A DNA stretch of 64,000 bases from the NCBI RefSeq assembly GCF_026013965.1, contig NZ_CP110341.1:1736001-1800000 (forward strand), given 5' to 3'. Below, piece after piece: positions 17,080-24,396 of the stretch. The notes under the pieces were generated by a model. That model ran no database searches. It was not told the DNA's origin and worked only from the letters and a program-made list of their open reading frames with translations. The translations under genes and the position numbers were made by a program. Positions within the stretch are counted from its first letter, which is position 1. Every line of letters starts with the position of its first letter. The DNA comes from Brevibacterium sp. JSBI002. GTDB lineage: Bacteria > Actinomycetota > Actinomycetes > Actinomycetales > Brevibacteriaceae.

Positions 17080-17697
17080 TCAGATCGACTCAGAGGCCGT
17101 TGGCCTCGAGGCAGCGGTCGGGTGAGTCCCTGACGAGTTCGGCTCCCGCGGTTCCGCCGTAGTTCGCGCCGAACCGCGGGTCGTCGACATACATCTGCCC
17201 GAGACCGCGCACGTATCCTGCGAGGTCTCCGTCGGGATCAGTGGCGGGCGTGCCCGGGACTGCCCGCAGCCATTCGATATGGCGTCGGCACCCCAGCGCC
17301 TGGTCACTTCCTCTTCGTATTCGCGATGGTCGAAACCATCGAACATCTCTTCAGCCCTGAGCGGCTCACCGGCTTTCAGTCGTGTGATGGTGACGGTGAC
17401 GGCGGCGAGCTGTCGGTCGAGCCTGTCTCTCTCGCGTCTGAGCGAGACCAGATGCTGCGACAGCGCCTCGACCGGATCGTCTCTCCGATCGAGCACCTCC
17501 GCGATCGTCGTCAACGGCAGACCCAGCTCCTTGAGCAGCAGGATGCGCTGGGGGCGCACCAGAGCCGCTTCGTCGTAGCAGCGATAGCCGTTGGCGGCGA
17601 TCGAGGTCGGCGGCAGCAGACCGATGGCGTCATAATGACGCAGGGTTCGGCTCATCGTTCCCGTCAGCCGTGCGATTTCCTGAATGGACCAGTCCAT
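17080..17697 (-). pseudogene. MerR/TipA-like regulator with an internal, out-of-frame deletion
   Basis: The N-terminal part is a normal MerR domain: winged helix IQEIARLTGTMSRTLRHYDA, then a coiled coil (SLRRERDRLDRQLAAVTVTI) and MFDGFDHREYEEEVTRRWG, the start of a TipAS ligand domain. From about residue 136 the reading turns to low-complexity nonsense. A second frame beginning at 17305 and ending at 17090 encodes the TipAS C-terminus: DQALGCRRHIEWLRAVPGTP ... GQMYVDDPRFGANYGG. The two readings overlap at GACCAGGCGCTGGGG (17291-17305). The middle of TipAS, perhaps 40-60 residues, is gone and the frame is shifted. The gene can make at most a DNA-binding fragment with a scrambled tail. Confidence 0.8.
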
Positions 17698-17768
17698 GTC
17701 TGACAGCTCAGAAGTTGACGCAGCGTCAAGGTCAAGAGCCGTTTGAGAAGTTCGACGAGTGAGCGGTG

Positions 17769-18950
17769 TCAGGCCGCTTCGCGAATTGCGTCCAGCGCTG
17801 TGAACAGGTCGCGTGCGAGGTCGTCGACATGCTCGAGCCCGACCGCCAGGCGGACGAGGCCGTCTCCGGGCTTCGCTGTCGCCGCTACGGGCCGGTGGGT
17901 GAGTGAGGCAGGGTGCTGGATGAGCGTATCGGCGCCGCCGAGCGACACCGCGTGCACGATGAGGTCGCAGTGCTCGACGAAGGTGCGAGCCGCTTCGAAT
18001 CCACCGGCGAGTTCGATGGCGATCATCGCCCCGCCGCCGCGCATCTGGGAACCGACCAGCCCGCGCGGATCGGAATCGGCGAGCCCGGGGTAGTGGACCC
18101 GGGCGACCTCGGGGCGCGTCCGGAGACGACGAGCGAGCTCACCAGCGGTGTCCTGAGCTGCGCGCATCCGCACGGCCAGCGTCCGCAGCCCACGATGGAG
18201 GAGATAGGCGCCCATCGGGTGCAGAAGGGCCCCGGTGATGGCGCGGACCCGGCGCAGACGCATGGTCCATTCGGAGTTCGTTGCGATGATTCCGCCCATC
18301 GCGTCGCCGTGACCGCCGAGGTATTTCGTGGCGCTGTGGAGGACGAGGGCGGCCCCGTGATCGATCGGCCGTTGGAGCACAGGGGTGCAGAAGGTGTTGT
18401 CCACCAGTACCGGGACATCTCCCGCGGCGGCGACGACCGAGCCGATGTCGACGAGATCGAGGCTGGGGTTCGCCGGTGTCTCGATGATGACGAGCCCGGT
18501 GTCTTTGCGAATCGCCTCGGCGATCTGGTCCTCTTCCGCCCAGGTCACAGACGTACCGAGGAGCCCCGACTCAAGCAGGTGGTCGCTGCCTCCATAGAGG
18601 GGACGGACGGCGACGATATGGGGTGTTCCGGCCTCGACTGCAGCCAGCAGTGCGGCGGTCATGGCGGCCATTCCCGTGGCGAAGGCGACGGCGGATTCGG
18701 CGTTCTCCAATTCGGCGAGCGCGGATTCGAATCGCGCCACACCGGGCTGCCACAGACGTTGGTAGACCGGGGAGTCCCCTTCTTTCAGGGGATGTCCGCC
18801 GGCGAGGCTCTCATAGGAATCTCCTCCCGTGCGGACGTCGTTGACCGGGTTGGTGGTGGAGAGGTCGATGGCGGGGACATGGACGCCTGCGGCCGCGAGG
18901 CCGTCCATTCCGCCATGAACCAATCGTGTATCAGGGTGCATAGAAGTCAT
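17769..18950 (-). CDS. Cys/Met-metabolism PLP-dependent lyase (cystathionine/methionine gamma-lyase-like)
   Basis: A 393-residue fold-type I enzyme that cleaves or forms C-S bonds. Lys209 in LHSATKYLGGHGDAMGG should form the PLP aldimine, and Asp184 in LVDNTFCTP contacts the ring. The substrate loop reads VRPLYGGSDHLL, so the active-site cysteine typical of classical methionine gamma-lyases is replaced by glycine. The substrate is therefore uncertain (cystathionine, methionine or homocysteine). ATG 18950 is the start; an ATG three codons later is equally possible. It diverges from an Lrp-type gene, its likely regulator. Confidence 0.87.
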   Translation of the reverse strand: MTSMHPDTRLVHGGMDGLAAAGVHVPAIDLSTTNPVNDVRTGGDSYESLAGGHPLKEGDSPVYQRLWQPGVARFESALAELENAESAVAFATGMAAMTAALLAAVEAGTPHIVAVRPLYGGSDHLLESGLLGTSVTWAEEDQIAEAIRKDTGLVIIETPANPSLDLVDIGSVVAAAGDVPVLVDNTFCTPVLQRPIDHGAALVLHSATKYLGGHGDAMGGIIATNSEWTMRLRRVRAITGALLHPMGAYLLHRGLRTLAVRMRAAQDTAGELARRLRTRPEVARVHYPGLADSDPRGLVGSQMRGGGAMIAIELAGGFEAARTFVEHCDLIVHAVSLGGADTLIQHPASLTHRPVAATAKPGDGLVRLAVGLEHVDDLARDLFTALDAIREAA

Positions 18951-18978
18951 AAGCGCATTCAATACACTTCTCCCGGTC

Positions 18979-18995
18979 TGCGCAAGGAATGTGCA
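18979..18995. promoter_or_regulatory. Candidate Lrp-type operator
   Basis: TGCGCA-AGGAA-TGTGCA is an imperfect dyad in the 109-base divergent region between the PLP lyase and the Lrp gene. Position and symmetry fit an Lrp-family site, but no consensus supports it. Confidence 0.3.
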
Positions 18996-19059
18996 ATCTC
19001 CTGCAAGTATTCGGCCGTTTCCCGGATAGCCTGCGATCAGATATGGGAGACTGTGACTC

Positions 19060-19536
19060 ATGTCGCAGAACTTCTCACTCGATGACACCGATCTTCGCCT
19101 TCTGCAGGAGCTCAACGCCGATGCCCGGGCCTCAGGTGCGGTCTTGGCCGCAGCCGTCGGGATCTCCGAATCGACGGTCTCCCTGCGTCTCAAGAGACTG
19201 AAGTCGCTCGGCGTCATCCGCGGCCTCCATATCGACGTCGATCCGGCTGCGCTCGGGGTCGGTCTGCAGGCGCTCGTATCGATTCGGCTGGCCAAACATG
19301 ATCGGGCCGAGATCGACGCATTCACGGCGGCTGCACCGAAGTTCCCGGGGGTGGTGCGGATGTACCACATGGCCGGAGCCGACGACTACCTGCTGCATAT
19401 TGTCGCCACTGACACCGCTGCGGTGCAGTCCTTCGTCCTCGACTACCTCACCCGATTTCCCGCTGTCGCACATACGCGGACGAACCTCATCTATCGGGTC
19501 GAAGACGGTTCCGCCTGGATCCCTTCGGAGACCTGA
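19060..19536 (+). CDS. Lrp/AsnC family transcriptional regulator
   Basis: A 158-residue protein with an N-terminal helix-turn-helix (AAAVGISESTVSLRLKRLKS, near residues 28-47) and a C-terminal RAM/AsnC ligand-binding domain (GVVRMYHMAGADDYLLHIVA). Members sense amino acids as octamers. Divergence from the PLP lyase suggests it senses methionine, cysteine or a related amino acid and controls that gene. ATG 19060 is preceded by GGGAGA. Confidence 0.93.
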   Translation: MSQNFSLDDTDLRLLQELNADARASGAVLAAAVGISESTVSLRLKRLKSLGVIRGLHIDVDPAALGVGLQALVSIRLAKHDRAEIDAFTAAAPKFPGVVRMYHMAGADDYLLHIVATDTAAVQSFVLDYLTRFPAVAHTRTNLIYRVEDGSAWIPSET

Positions 19537-19553
19537 ACTGCCATACTGGCTTC

Positions 19554-19982
19554 ATGGCAGAGAACAAGACCCAGCCGACGGAAGCCGATGTCGCCGCATA
19601 CCTCGATTCGGTGACTCCCGAGAAGCGTCGCGAGGATGGAATCTCTCTCGATGCGATCTTCCGAGAAGTCACCGGTGAGGAACCCGTGATGTGGGGACCC
19701 TCGATCGTCGGCTACGGCCGGTACCACTATCGGTCGCCCGTGAACCCGCGCAACCACGGTGAGTGGCCGGCCACGGGATTCTCCCCGCGCAAGAGCCAGC
19801 TCTCTCTGTACGGACTCAAGGACCTTCCCGAAGGAGCGAAGCTGCTCCCGCAGCTCGGCAAGTACACCGAGGGGGCCGGGTGTGTCTACGTGCGTCGATT
19901 GGAGAACATCGACGAGGCGGTGCTGCGCAGACTCATTGCGATCGCCGCTGCTCGTCCAGATGATCCCGAACCGGGCAGCTGA
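19554..19982 (+). CDS. DUF1801 (YdhG-like) protein
   Basis: A 142-residue protein with the DUF1801 signature FREVTGEEPVMWGPSIVGYG and the LSLYGLKDLPEG block. It is small and soluble; structures in this family have a frataxin-like fold but no established function. It begins 17 bases after the Lrp stop and may be co-transcribed with it. Confidence 0.8.
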   Translation: MAENKTQPTEADVAAYLDSVTPEKRREDGISLDAIFREVTGEEPVMWGPSIVGYGRYHYRSPVNPRNHGEWPATGFSPRKSQLSLYGLKDLPEGAKLLPQLGKYTEGAGCVYVRRLENIDEAVLRRLIAIAAARPDDPEPGS

Positions 19983-20061
19983 TCACTCGCGCTGACGGCC
20001 GCTGACAGAACCTGCCCGAGAGATCGCAGAAGGACATCGTTGGCCGAGAACGTCTCAGTGT

Positions 20062-20652
20062 TCAGCTGCGCGCGGTGATGCTCAGCCCCGGTTTGCGCTG
20101 GTGGATCGAGAAGTACTGCAGTCCCGCCACGGTGTCGGCCAGGAAACGACGACGAGAACGACGGGGCAGCCACGCGATCTGACCGGGGGACAGGTCGATC
20201 GTTCCCGTTTCGGTCTCGAGGGTGCCTGCACCGGCGAGGACGTGGATGAGCACGTCGAGCGATGGACCCGTGTGCTCGCGGATCTCGCCGCCGGGGGCGA
20301 GCGCGATGATATTCGCGTCGAGGTCGCGTCGCTGCGTCGGCAGCTGCCAGACGGACCCGGACTTCTCAGCCGGGCTCGAAAGCTCGGCGACATCAAACAC
20401 GATGCGTGGTGCGGGGGTGGCGGCACGACGGATGATGCGCACCCGAACCCCGTCCTGCGTGCTCTCCAGCGGCTCCCACCCGACCGCCTCGGCGAACTCG
20501 CGGTCCATTTCGACGCGCAGCCCTTCAGGCGAGTGGTCATTGATGAGGATCAGGCTGGAGCCGACGTCAAGATCTTCATACGCTCTGATGATGAGCGGAT
20601 GCCGTTCCGGTTTCGGTATCGACCGGACGTCGATGACGGGTTCGTCTGCCAC
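20062..20652 (-). CDS. DUF2249-cupin fusion protein
   Basis: A 196-residue protein with two parts. Residues about 5-75 match DUF2249 (VIDVRSIPKPERHPLIIRAY ... SPEGLRVEMDREF), a small fold seen in proteins of nitrogen-oxide and iron metabolism. Residues about 95-190 form a cupin barrel (ALAPGGEIREHTGPSLDVLIHVLAGAGTL...), of which only some metal ligands are evident. GTG 20652 has AGAGGGG six bases upstream and is preferred over TTG 20667. It is monocistronic; the function is probably sensing or enzymatic with a bound metal, but unproven. Confidence 0.7.
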   Translation of the reverse strand: MADEPVIDVRSIPKPERHPLIIRAYEDLDVGSSLILINDHSPEGLRVEMDREFAEAVGWEPLESTQDGVRVRIIRRAATPAPRIVFDVAELSSPAEKSGSVWQLPTQRRDLDANIIALAPGGEIREHTGPSLDVLIHVLAGAGTLETETGTIDLSPGQIAWLPRRSRRRFLADTVAGLQYFSIHQRKPGLSITARS

Positions 20653-20778
20653 GGCTGCCCCTCTCAATCGCTTGGATAGTTCCTCCTCGAAACTATCACC
20701 GGAGTGATGACTGCCGGCCTGGGCCGGCCAGCGGCGCCGGGCAAAGACCGCTCGGGTCAGTCCTACAGGAGAACGGAA

Positions 20779-20805
20779 AAGGCACCCCGTGATACGGGGT
20801 GCCTT
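20779..20805 (-). terminator. Terminator after tRNA-Val
   Basis: AAGGCACCCCGT and ACGGGGTGCCTT form a perfect 12-bp stem around a GAT loop. On the minus strand it is followed by a T-run (20777-20780) and lies five bases past the tRNA 3' end. Confidence 0.85.
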
Positions 20806-20810
20806 GACGG

Positions 20811-20884
20811 TGGGCCCAGAGGGACTCGAACCCCCGACCCTCTCGGTGTAAACGAGATGCTCTAGCCAACTGAGCTATAGGCCC
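20811..20884 (-). tRNA. tRNA-Val (TAC)
   Basis: On the minus strand the acceptor GGGCCTA (20884-20878) pairs with TGGGCCC (20818-20812). The D arm is AGCTCAGTTGGCTAGAGC. The anticodon stem CTCG/CGAG holds the loop TTTACAC with anticodon TAC, which reads GUA valine codons. The T loop is TTCGAGT. CCA is not encoded. Confidence 0.95.
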
Positions 20885-21002
20885 CACCTGCGTCGTCGAT
20901 GTCTCCGACAGCGCTTGATCAGTATGCCACATCCGAGGGGGACCGGCGAAACGGGAACGCAGGCGGTCGCGGGACCGGTCAGTGCGTCGGTCCGGACTGC
21001 CA

Positions 21003-21488
21003 TCAGGAGGATCGGAGCAGGCGTGCCGCATTGGCGGCGAAATTCTCAGCTGCCTCTGCGGTGTCGACGTCGAAGATCCTGCGATTCTGCTCCACGGCCA
21101 CGGCACCGAGTGTGAGGGTGAGGATTCCGTGCGAGAGTTCGGCCCCCAGGCGATCAGCCCCCAGTGCCTGTGGCGCAACGTCTGTCGGAGCGATCGAATA
21201 CCCCAGCAGCACGATCTCTGCTCCATCACGGTATTTCAGCAGCACCTCGCGCAGAGACATCGCCGCGGCGAGCGGGTCGGCAGTGGCAGGACAGAGGGCA
21301 TCGACTTCGGCTTTGAGCGAACGCGAGATGAGGATGAGCAGTGACTGCTTGTCCTTGACGTGCCAGTACAGTGCAGACGGCTGAACGTCGAGTTCGCGGG
21401 CGAGCCGGCGCATGGACAGATCGCCCAGACCGTACTGCGAAAGGATGCTCAACGCAGTGGTGGTGATGCTTTCGGCTGTCAGTGCCAA
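21003..21488 (-). CDS. TetR family transcriptional regulator
   Basis: A 161-residue regulator with an N-terminal TetR helix-turn-helix (LSMRRLARELDVQPSALYWH, then VKDKQSLL) and a short all-helical ligand domain. The DNA-binding part resembles TetR_C-type regulators and also BioQ, the actinobacterial biotin regulator; a BioQ-like site lies 1.9 kb away upstream of bioB, but the link is an inference. It diverges from tRNA-Pro, whose promoter region contains a GAACGCGTTC palindrome. The ligand is unknown. Confidence 0.88.
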   Translation of the reverse strand: MALTAESITTTALSILSQYGLGDLSMRRLARELDVQPSALYWHVKDKQSLLILISRSLKAEVDALCPATADPLAAAMSLREVLLKYRDGAEIVLLGYSIAPTDVAPQALGADRLGAELSHGILTLTLGAVAVEQNRRIFDVDTAEAAENFAANAARLLRSS

Positions 21489-21529
21489 TGAGACATACCT
21501 TTCATTCTCGTGCAGCGGCCCTTCCCGAT

Positions 21530-21558
21530 TTTTCAGAACGCGTTCCCCTCGCTATAGT
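21530..21558 (+). promoter_or_regulatory. Candidate promoter of tRNA-Pro
   Basis: TTTTCA (21530-21535) and TATAGT (21553-21558) are 17 bases apart, 12 bases before the tRNA. The spacer contains the perfect palindrome GAACGCGTTC (21536-21545). Confidence 0.5.
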
Positions 21559-21570
21559 AGTTCCTGGTCA

Positions 21571-21647
21571 CGGGATATAGCGCAGCTTGGTAGCGCGCCT
21601 CGTTCGGGACGAGGAGGTCGTGGGTTCGAATCCCGCTATCCCGACCA
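21571..21647 (+). tRNA. tRNA-Pro (CGG)
   Basis: Acceptor CGGGATA pairs with TATCCCG. The D arm is AGCGCAGCTTGGTAGCGC. The anticodon stem CCTCG/CGAGG holds the loop TTCGGGA with anticodon CGG, reading CCG proline codons. The T loop is TTCGAAT. CCA is encoded (21645-21647), unlike the other three tRNAs here. Confidence 0.96.
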
Positions 21648-21651
21648 AGGG

Positions 21652-21691
21652 AAAGTGCCGCAGCATCGCTCAGGCGAGGTTGCGGCACTTT
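21652..21691 (+). terminator. Terminator after tRNA-Pro
   Basis: AAAGTGCCGCA (21652-21662) and TGCGGCACTTT (21681-21691) form an 11-bp stem ending in a short T-run. Confidence 0.75.
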
Positions 21692-21710
21692 TGCATTCTG
21701 TACGAATTGT

Positions 21711-21750
21711 GATGGGGGCGCGCTGCTCGAAACGGCAGTGCGCCCCCATC
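21711..21750 (-). terminator. Terminator after the uracil permease gene
   Basis: GATGGGGGCGC and GCGCCCCCATC form an 11-bp stem, extended by CTGC/GCAG inside. It begins 14 bases after the stop on the minus strand. Confidence 0.7.
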
Positions 21751-21764
21751 GTTTCAACTGGTGC

Positions 21765-23231
21765 TCAGGCGGGTGCGCCCGGCTCTTGGGAGGCGCCGTC
21801 CGTCGCGTCGGAAGCGAACGGGCGGGTCGCCCGGCCCCGTCGAGGAGCCTGCGGCGCGTCGGTTCGGTCGGCCGCCTCGGCGAAGTTCTCCGCGACGATG
21901 TCGGGATCCGTGCCCCGCCACCGGGCGATCGCCTTCATCACCTGATAGACGATGATCGCCGAGGCGGTGCCCAGGGCAATGCCTTCGAACTGCAGTCCGC
22001 CCGGGGTCCAGGTGAAGTTCGCGATGGCGACGATGAGCGAGACCGCGGCAGTGTTGAGGTTGATCGGGTTCGAGAAGTCGACCTTGTTCTCCACCCAGAT
22101 CCGCACGCCGAGCATGCCGATCATTCCGTACAGCACGGTCGCAGCTCCGCCGAGGACCCCGGGAGGGATCGTTGCGATGATCTCACCGAACTTCGGCAGC
22201 ATGCTGAGGACGAGGGCGATGATCGCCGCACACAGGTAGGCGGCAGTGGAGAAGATGCGCGTGGCTGCCATGACGCCGATGTTCTCGGCATAGGTCGTCG
22301 TTCCCGAACCGCCGCCGGATCCGGCGAGGATGGTGGAGAAACCGTCGGCGAAGAGTGTCCGGCCCGTCAGGTGATCGAGGTCGCGGCCGGTCATTGCGGC
22401 GACCGATTTCACATGGCCGATGTTCTCGGCGATGAGGACGAGGACGACGGGCAGGAACAGGCCGAGGTAGCCGAGATCGAACGCCGGTGCATGGAACGCG
22501 GGCAGTCCCACCCAGTCGGCTTTCGAGACGGTGGAGAAGTCGAGCTCACCCTGCAGCCAGGCAGCACCATAGCCGACCAGGACGCCGATGAGGATCGAGA
22601 GTCGGCCGAGCATCCCGCGGAAGAGCACCGTGGTCAGCAGAATCGCGACGATCGTGATCACGGCGGTCAGGGGAGCGGCCTTGACCCAATCCCAGGCGGC
22701 CGGAGCCAGGTTGAGGCCGATGAGGGCCACAATGGCCCCGGTCACCACTGGGGGCATTGTCACTTCGATCCATCGGACGCCGACGAAATGGACCACGAGC
22801 CCGACGAGCGCCAAGGTGACTCCCACCGAGATGATTCCACCTTGAGCCAACGCCATGGCATGAGGTTCGAGGTTCTCTCCGGCCGTCGCCGAGAACCCCG
22901 TGACCGCCCCGATCGGAGCGAGCAGCCCGAACGACGAAGCGAGGTAGGAGGGCATCATGCCCTTCGTGATGAGCAGGAACAGCAGCGTGCCGATGGCGGT
23001 GAAGAACAGCGTCGTCGACGGTGGGAACCCGGTGAGCAGGGGCACGAGGAACGTCGCGCCGAACATCGCCACGACGTGCTGTGCGCCGATGCTGATGGTC
23101 CGCGGCCAACTCAGACGCTCTTCCGGCAGAACCCTCTCACCGGGAGCGATCGTCCGCCCGTTTCCCTGCAGACGCCAGCCGCGGCGATTGCCTGTTCCTT
23201 CGCGAGTGTCCGTGGGTGCCGACTCCGCCAT
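21765..23231 (-). CDS. Uracil permease, NCS2 family
   Basis: A 488-residue nucleobase:cation symporter with about 14 membrane helices that brings uracil (or xanthine) into the cell. Family motifs are ENIGHVKSVAAMTGRDL near TM8, with the substrate-binding Glu, and GGSGTTTYAENIGVMAATRI near TM10, typical of UraA-like carriers. ATG 23231 has GAGGAG five bases upstream; an ATG seven codons earlier lacks one. Pyrimidine salvage genes are not adjacent; pyrD lies 28 kb away. Confidence 0.9.
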   Translation of the reverse strand: MAESAPTDTREGTGNRRGWRLQGNGRTIAPGERVLPEERLSWPRTISIGAQHVVAMFGATFLVPLLTGFPPSTTLFFTAIGTLLFLLITKGMMPSYLASSFGLLAPIGAVTGFSATAGENLEPHAMALAQGGIISVGVTLALVGLVVHFVGVRWIEVTMPPVVTGAIVALIGLNLAPAAWDWVKAAPLTAVITIVAILLTTVLFRGMLGRLSILIGVLVGYGAAWLQGELDFSTVSKADWVGLPAFHAPAFDLGYLGLFLPVVLVLIAENIGHVKSVAAMTGRDLDHLTGRTLFADGFSTILAGSGGGSGTTTYAENIGVMAATRIFSTAAYLCAAIIALVLSMLPKFGEIIATIPPGVLGGAATVLYGMIGMLGVRIWVENKVDFSNPINLNTAAVSLIVAIANFTWTPGGLQFEGIALGTASAIIVYQVMKAIARWRGTDPDIVAENFAEAADRTDAPQAPRRGRATRPFASDATDGASQEPGAPA

Positions 23232-23417
23232 TGTGCTCCTCGTTCCGTTCATCCCTGTACTGGGTCGTTGGCCGGCGATCGGGCAGCGCTCGGGGCCGGC
23301 GAAAGAATTCTATGCTCCAGCTCACCGGCACGCCGACTCGAACGCTGACGAACCGGCATGGCGGGTGTGTCTGAGGGCCCTGCTCCGGAAGGCGGGTTCA
23401 GCATTCTGGTAGCGTAT

Positions 23418-23430
23418 TGAACAGTGTTCA
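23418..23430. promoter_or_regulatory. BioQ-like operator upstream of bioB
   Basis: TGAAC-AGT-GTTCA is a perfect 5-bp dyad with a 3-base spacer, 62 bases before the bioB start. BioQ, a TetR-type biotin regulator of corynebacteria and mycobacteria, binds 13-bp sites of the form TGAAC-N3-GTTxx. Sequence, spacing and position agree with that; binding is inferred. Confidence 0.6.
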
Positions 23431-23491
23431 GGGGATCTGGGCTGGATCGATTCCGACCTTGTTCAATCGCACGGAGACAAAGGACCAATCG

Positions 23492-24382
23492 ATGACGACT
23501 GTGAACCCTGACCAGAACGTGAACCCCGAAAGGCTCGCCGAGTCCATTCTCAACGGGGGAGCAGCCACTGAATCCGACGCACTCGCTCTCCTGGCTACGC
23601 CGGATGAGGAGCTGTTCGGTCTCGTCCATGCCGGATCGCGACTCCGCCGAGAGCACTTCGGCATGACGGTCAAGTTGAACTATCTCGTCAACCTCAAATC
23701 GGGAATGTGCCCGGAAAGCTGCACCTACTGCTCACAGTCACTGGGGTCGACGGCCGAGATCCTCAAATACTCGTGGCTGAGCACCGCCGAGGCCATGGAT
23801 CAGGCGAGCATGGGCATCGGCGGCGGGGCGTCGCGCGTCTGCCTCGTCGCCAGCGGTCGTGGGCCGAGCCGTCGCGATGTGGGCCGCGTCGGTGAGATCG
23901 TCGAACGCCTCAAAGACGAGAATCCCGAAGTCGAGGTGTGTGCGTGTCTGGGCATCCTCGAGGAAGGTCAGGCCGAGGCGCTCAAGGAAGCCGGCGCCGA
24001 TGCCTACAACCACAACATCAACACCGCGGAATCCTTCCACGACAACATCGTGAAGACCCACACCTACGCGGACCGGACGAATACCGTCGAACACGCCAAG
24101 GCGGCTGGACTCTCACCCTGCAGCGGCCTCATCGTCGGGCTCGGCGACTACCTCACCGCCGAGGGCCAAGCCGCCGCCGATGACTTCGCCATGATCCGCG
24201 ACAACGGATTCACCATCCTCGGCCAGGAGGGCGGGGAGGCCCGGACAGAGGAACCCGTTGCAGGATGCGGTGGGGAAGCCGGCTGCTGTTCCGATCGGCA
24301 GACCACCGCCGAGGCGGCCGCCCACACCGATCCCGTCATCCGCCGACGCGGCGCGGGCACCGCTGAAGTCGCCAACGCCTGA
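23492..24382 (+). CDS. bioB: Biotin synthase with an internal deletion
   Basis: Radical-SAM enzyme that inserts sulfur into dethiobiotin. The 296-residue protein has the [4Fe-4S] motif CPESCTYC (Cys73, Cys77, Cys80) and the three [2Fe-2S] cysteines Cys117, Cys150 and Cys210 (SPCSG). The reading then jumps from GLIVGLG (to residue 218) straight to [19 protein letters not shown], a motif that normally lies some 85-90 residues later. The missing block holds the VPVNFL and GGREMHLRSL segments, including the arginine that is the fourth [2Fe-2S] ligand. The frame is kept. The product is probably inactive. The C-terminal cysteine-rich tail is typical of actinobacteria. ATG 23492 is the start. The deletion may be real or an assembly error. 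Confidence 0.88.
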   Translation: MTTVNPDQNVNPERLAESILNGGAATESDALALLATPDEELFGLVHAGSRLRREHFGMTVKLNYLVNLKSGMCPESCTYCSQSLGSTAEILKYSWLSTAEAMDQASMGIGGGASRVCLVASGRGPSRRDVGRVGEIVERLKDENPEVEVCACLGILEEGQAEALKEAGADAYNHNINTAESFHDNIVKTHTYADRTNTVEHAKAAGLSPCSGLIVGLGDYLTAEGQAAADDFAMIRDNGFTILGQEGGEARTEEPVAGCGGEAGCCSDRQTTAEAAAHTDPVIRRRGAGTAEVANA

Positions 24383-24396
24383 GGGGCCGCGTGCCC

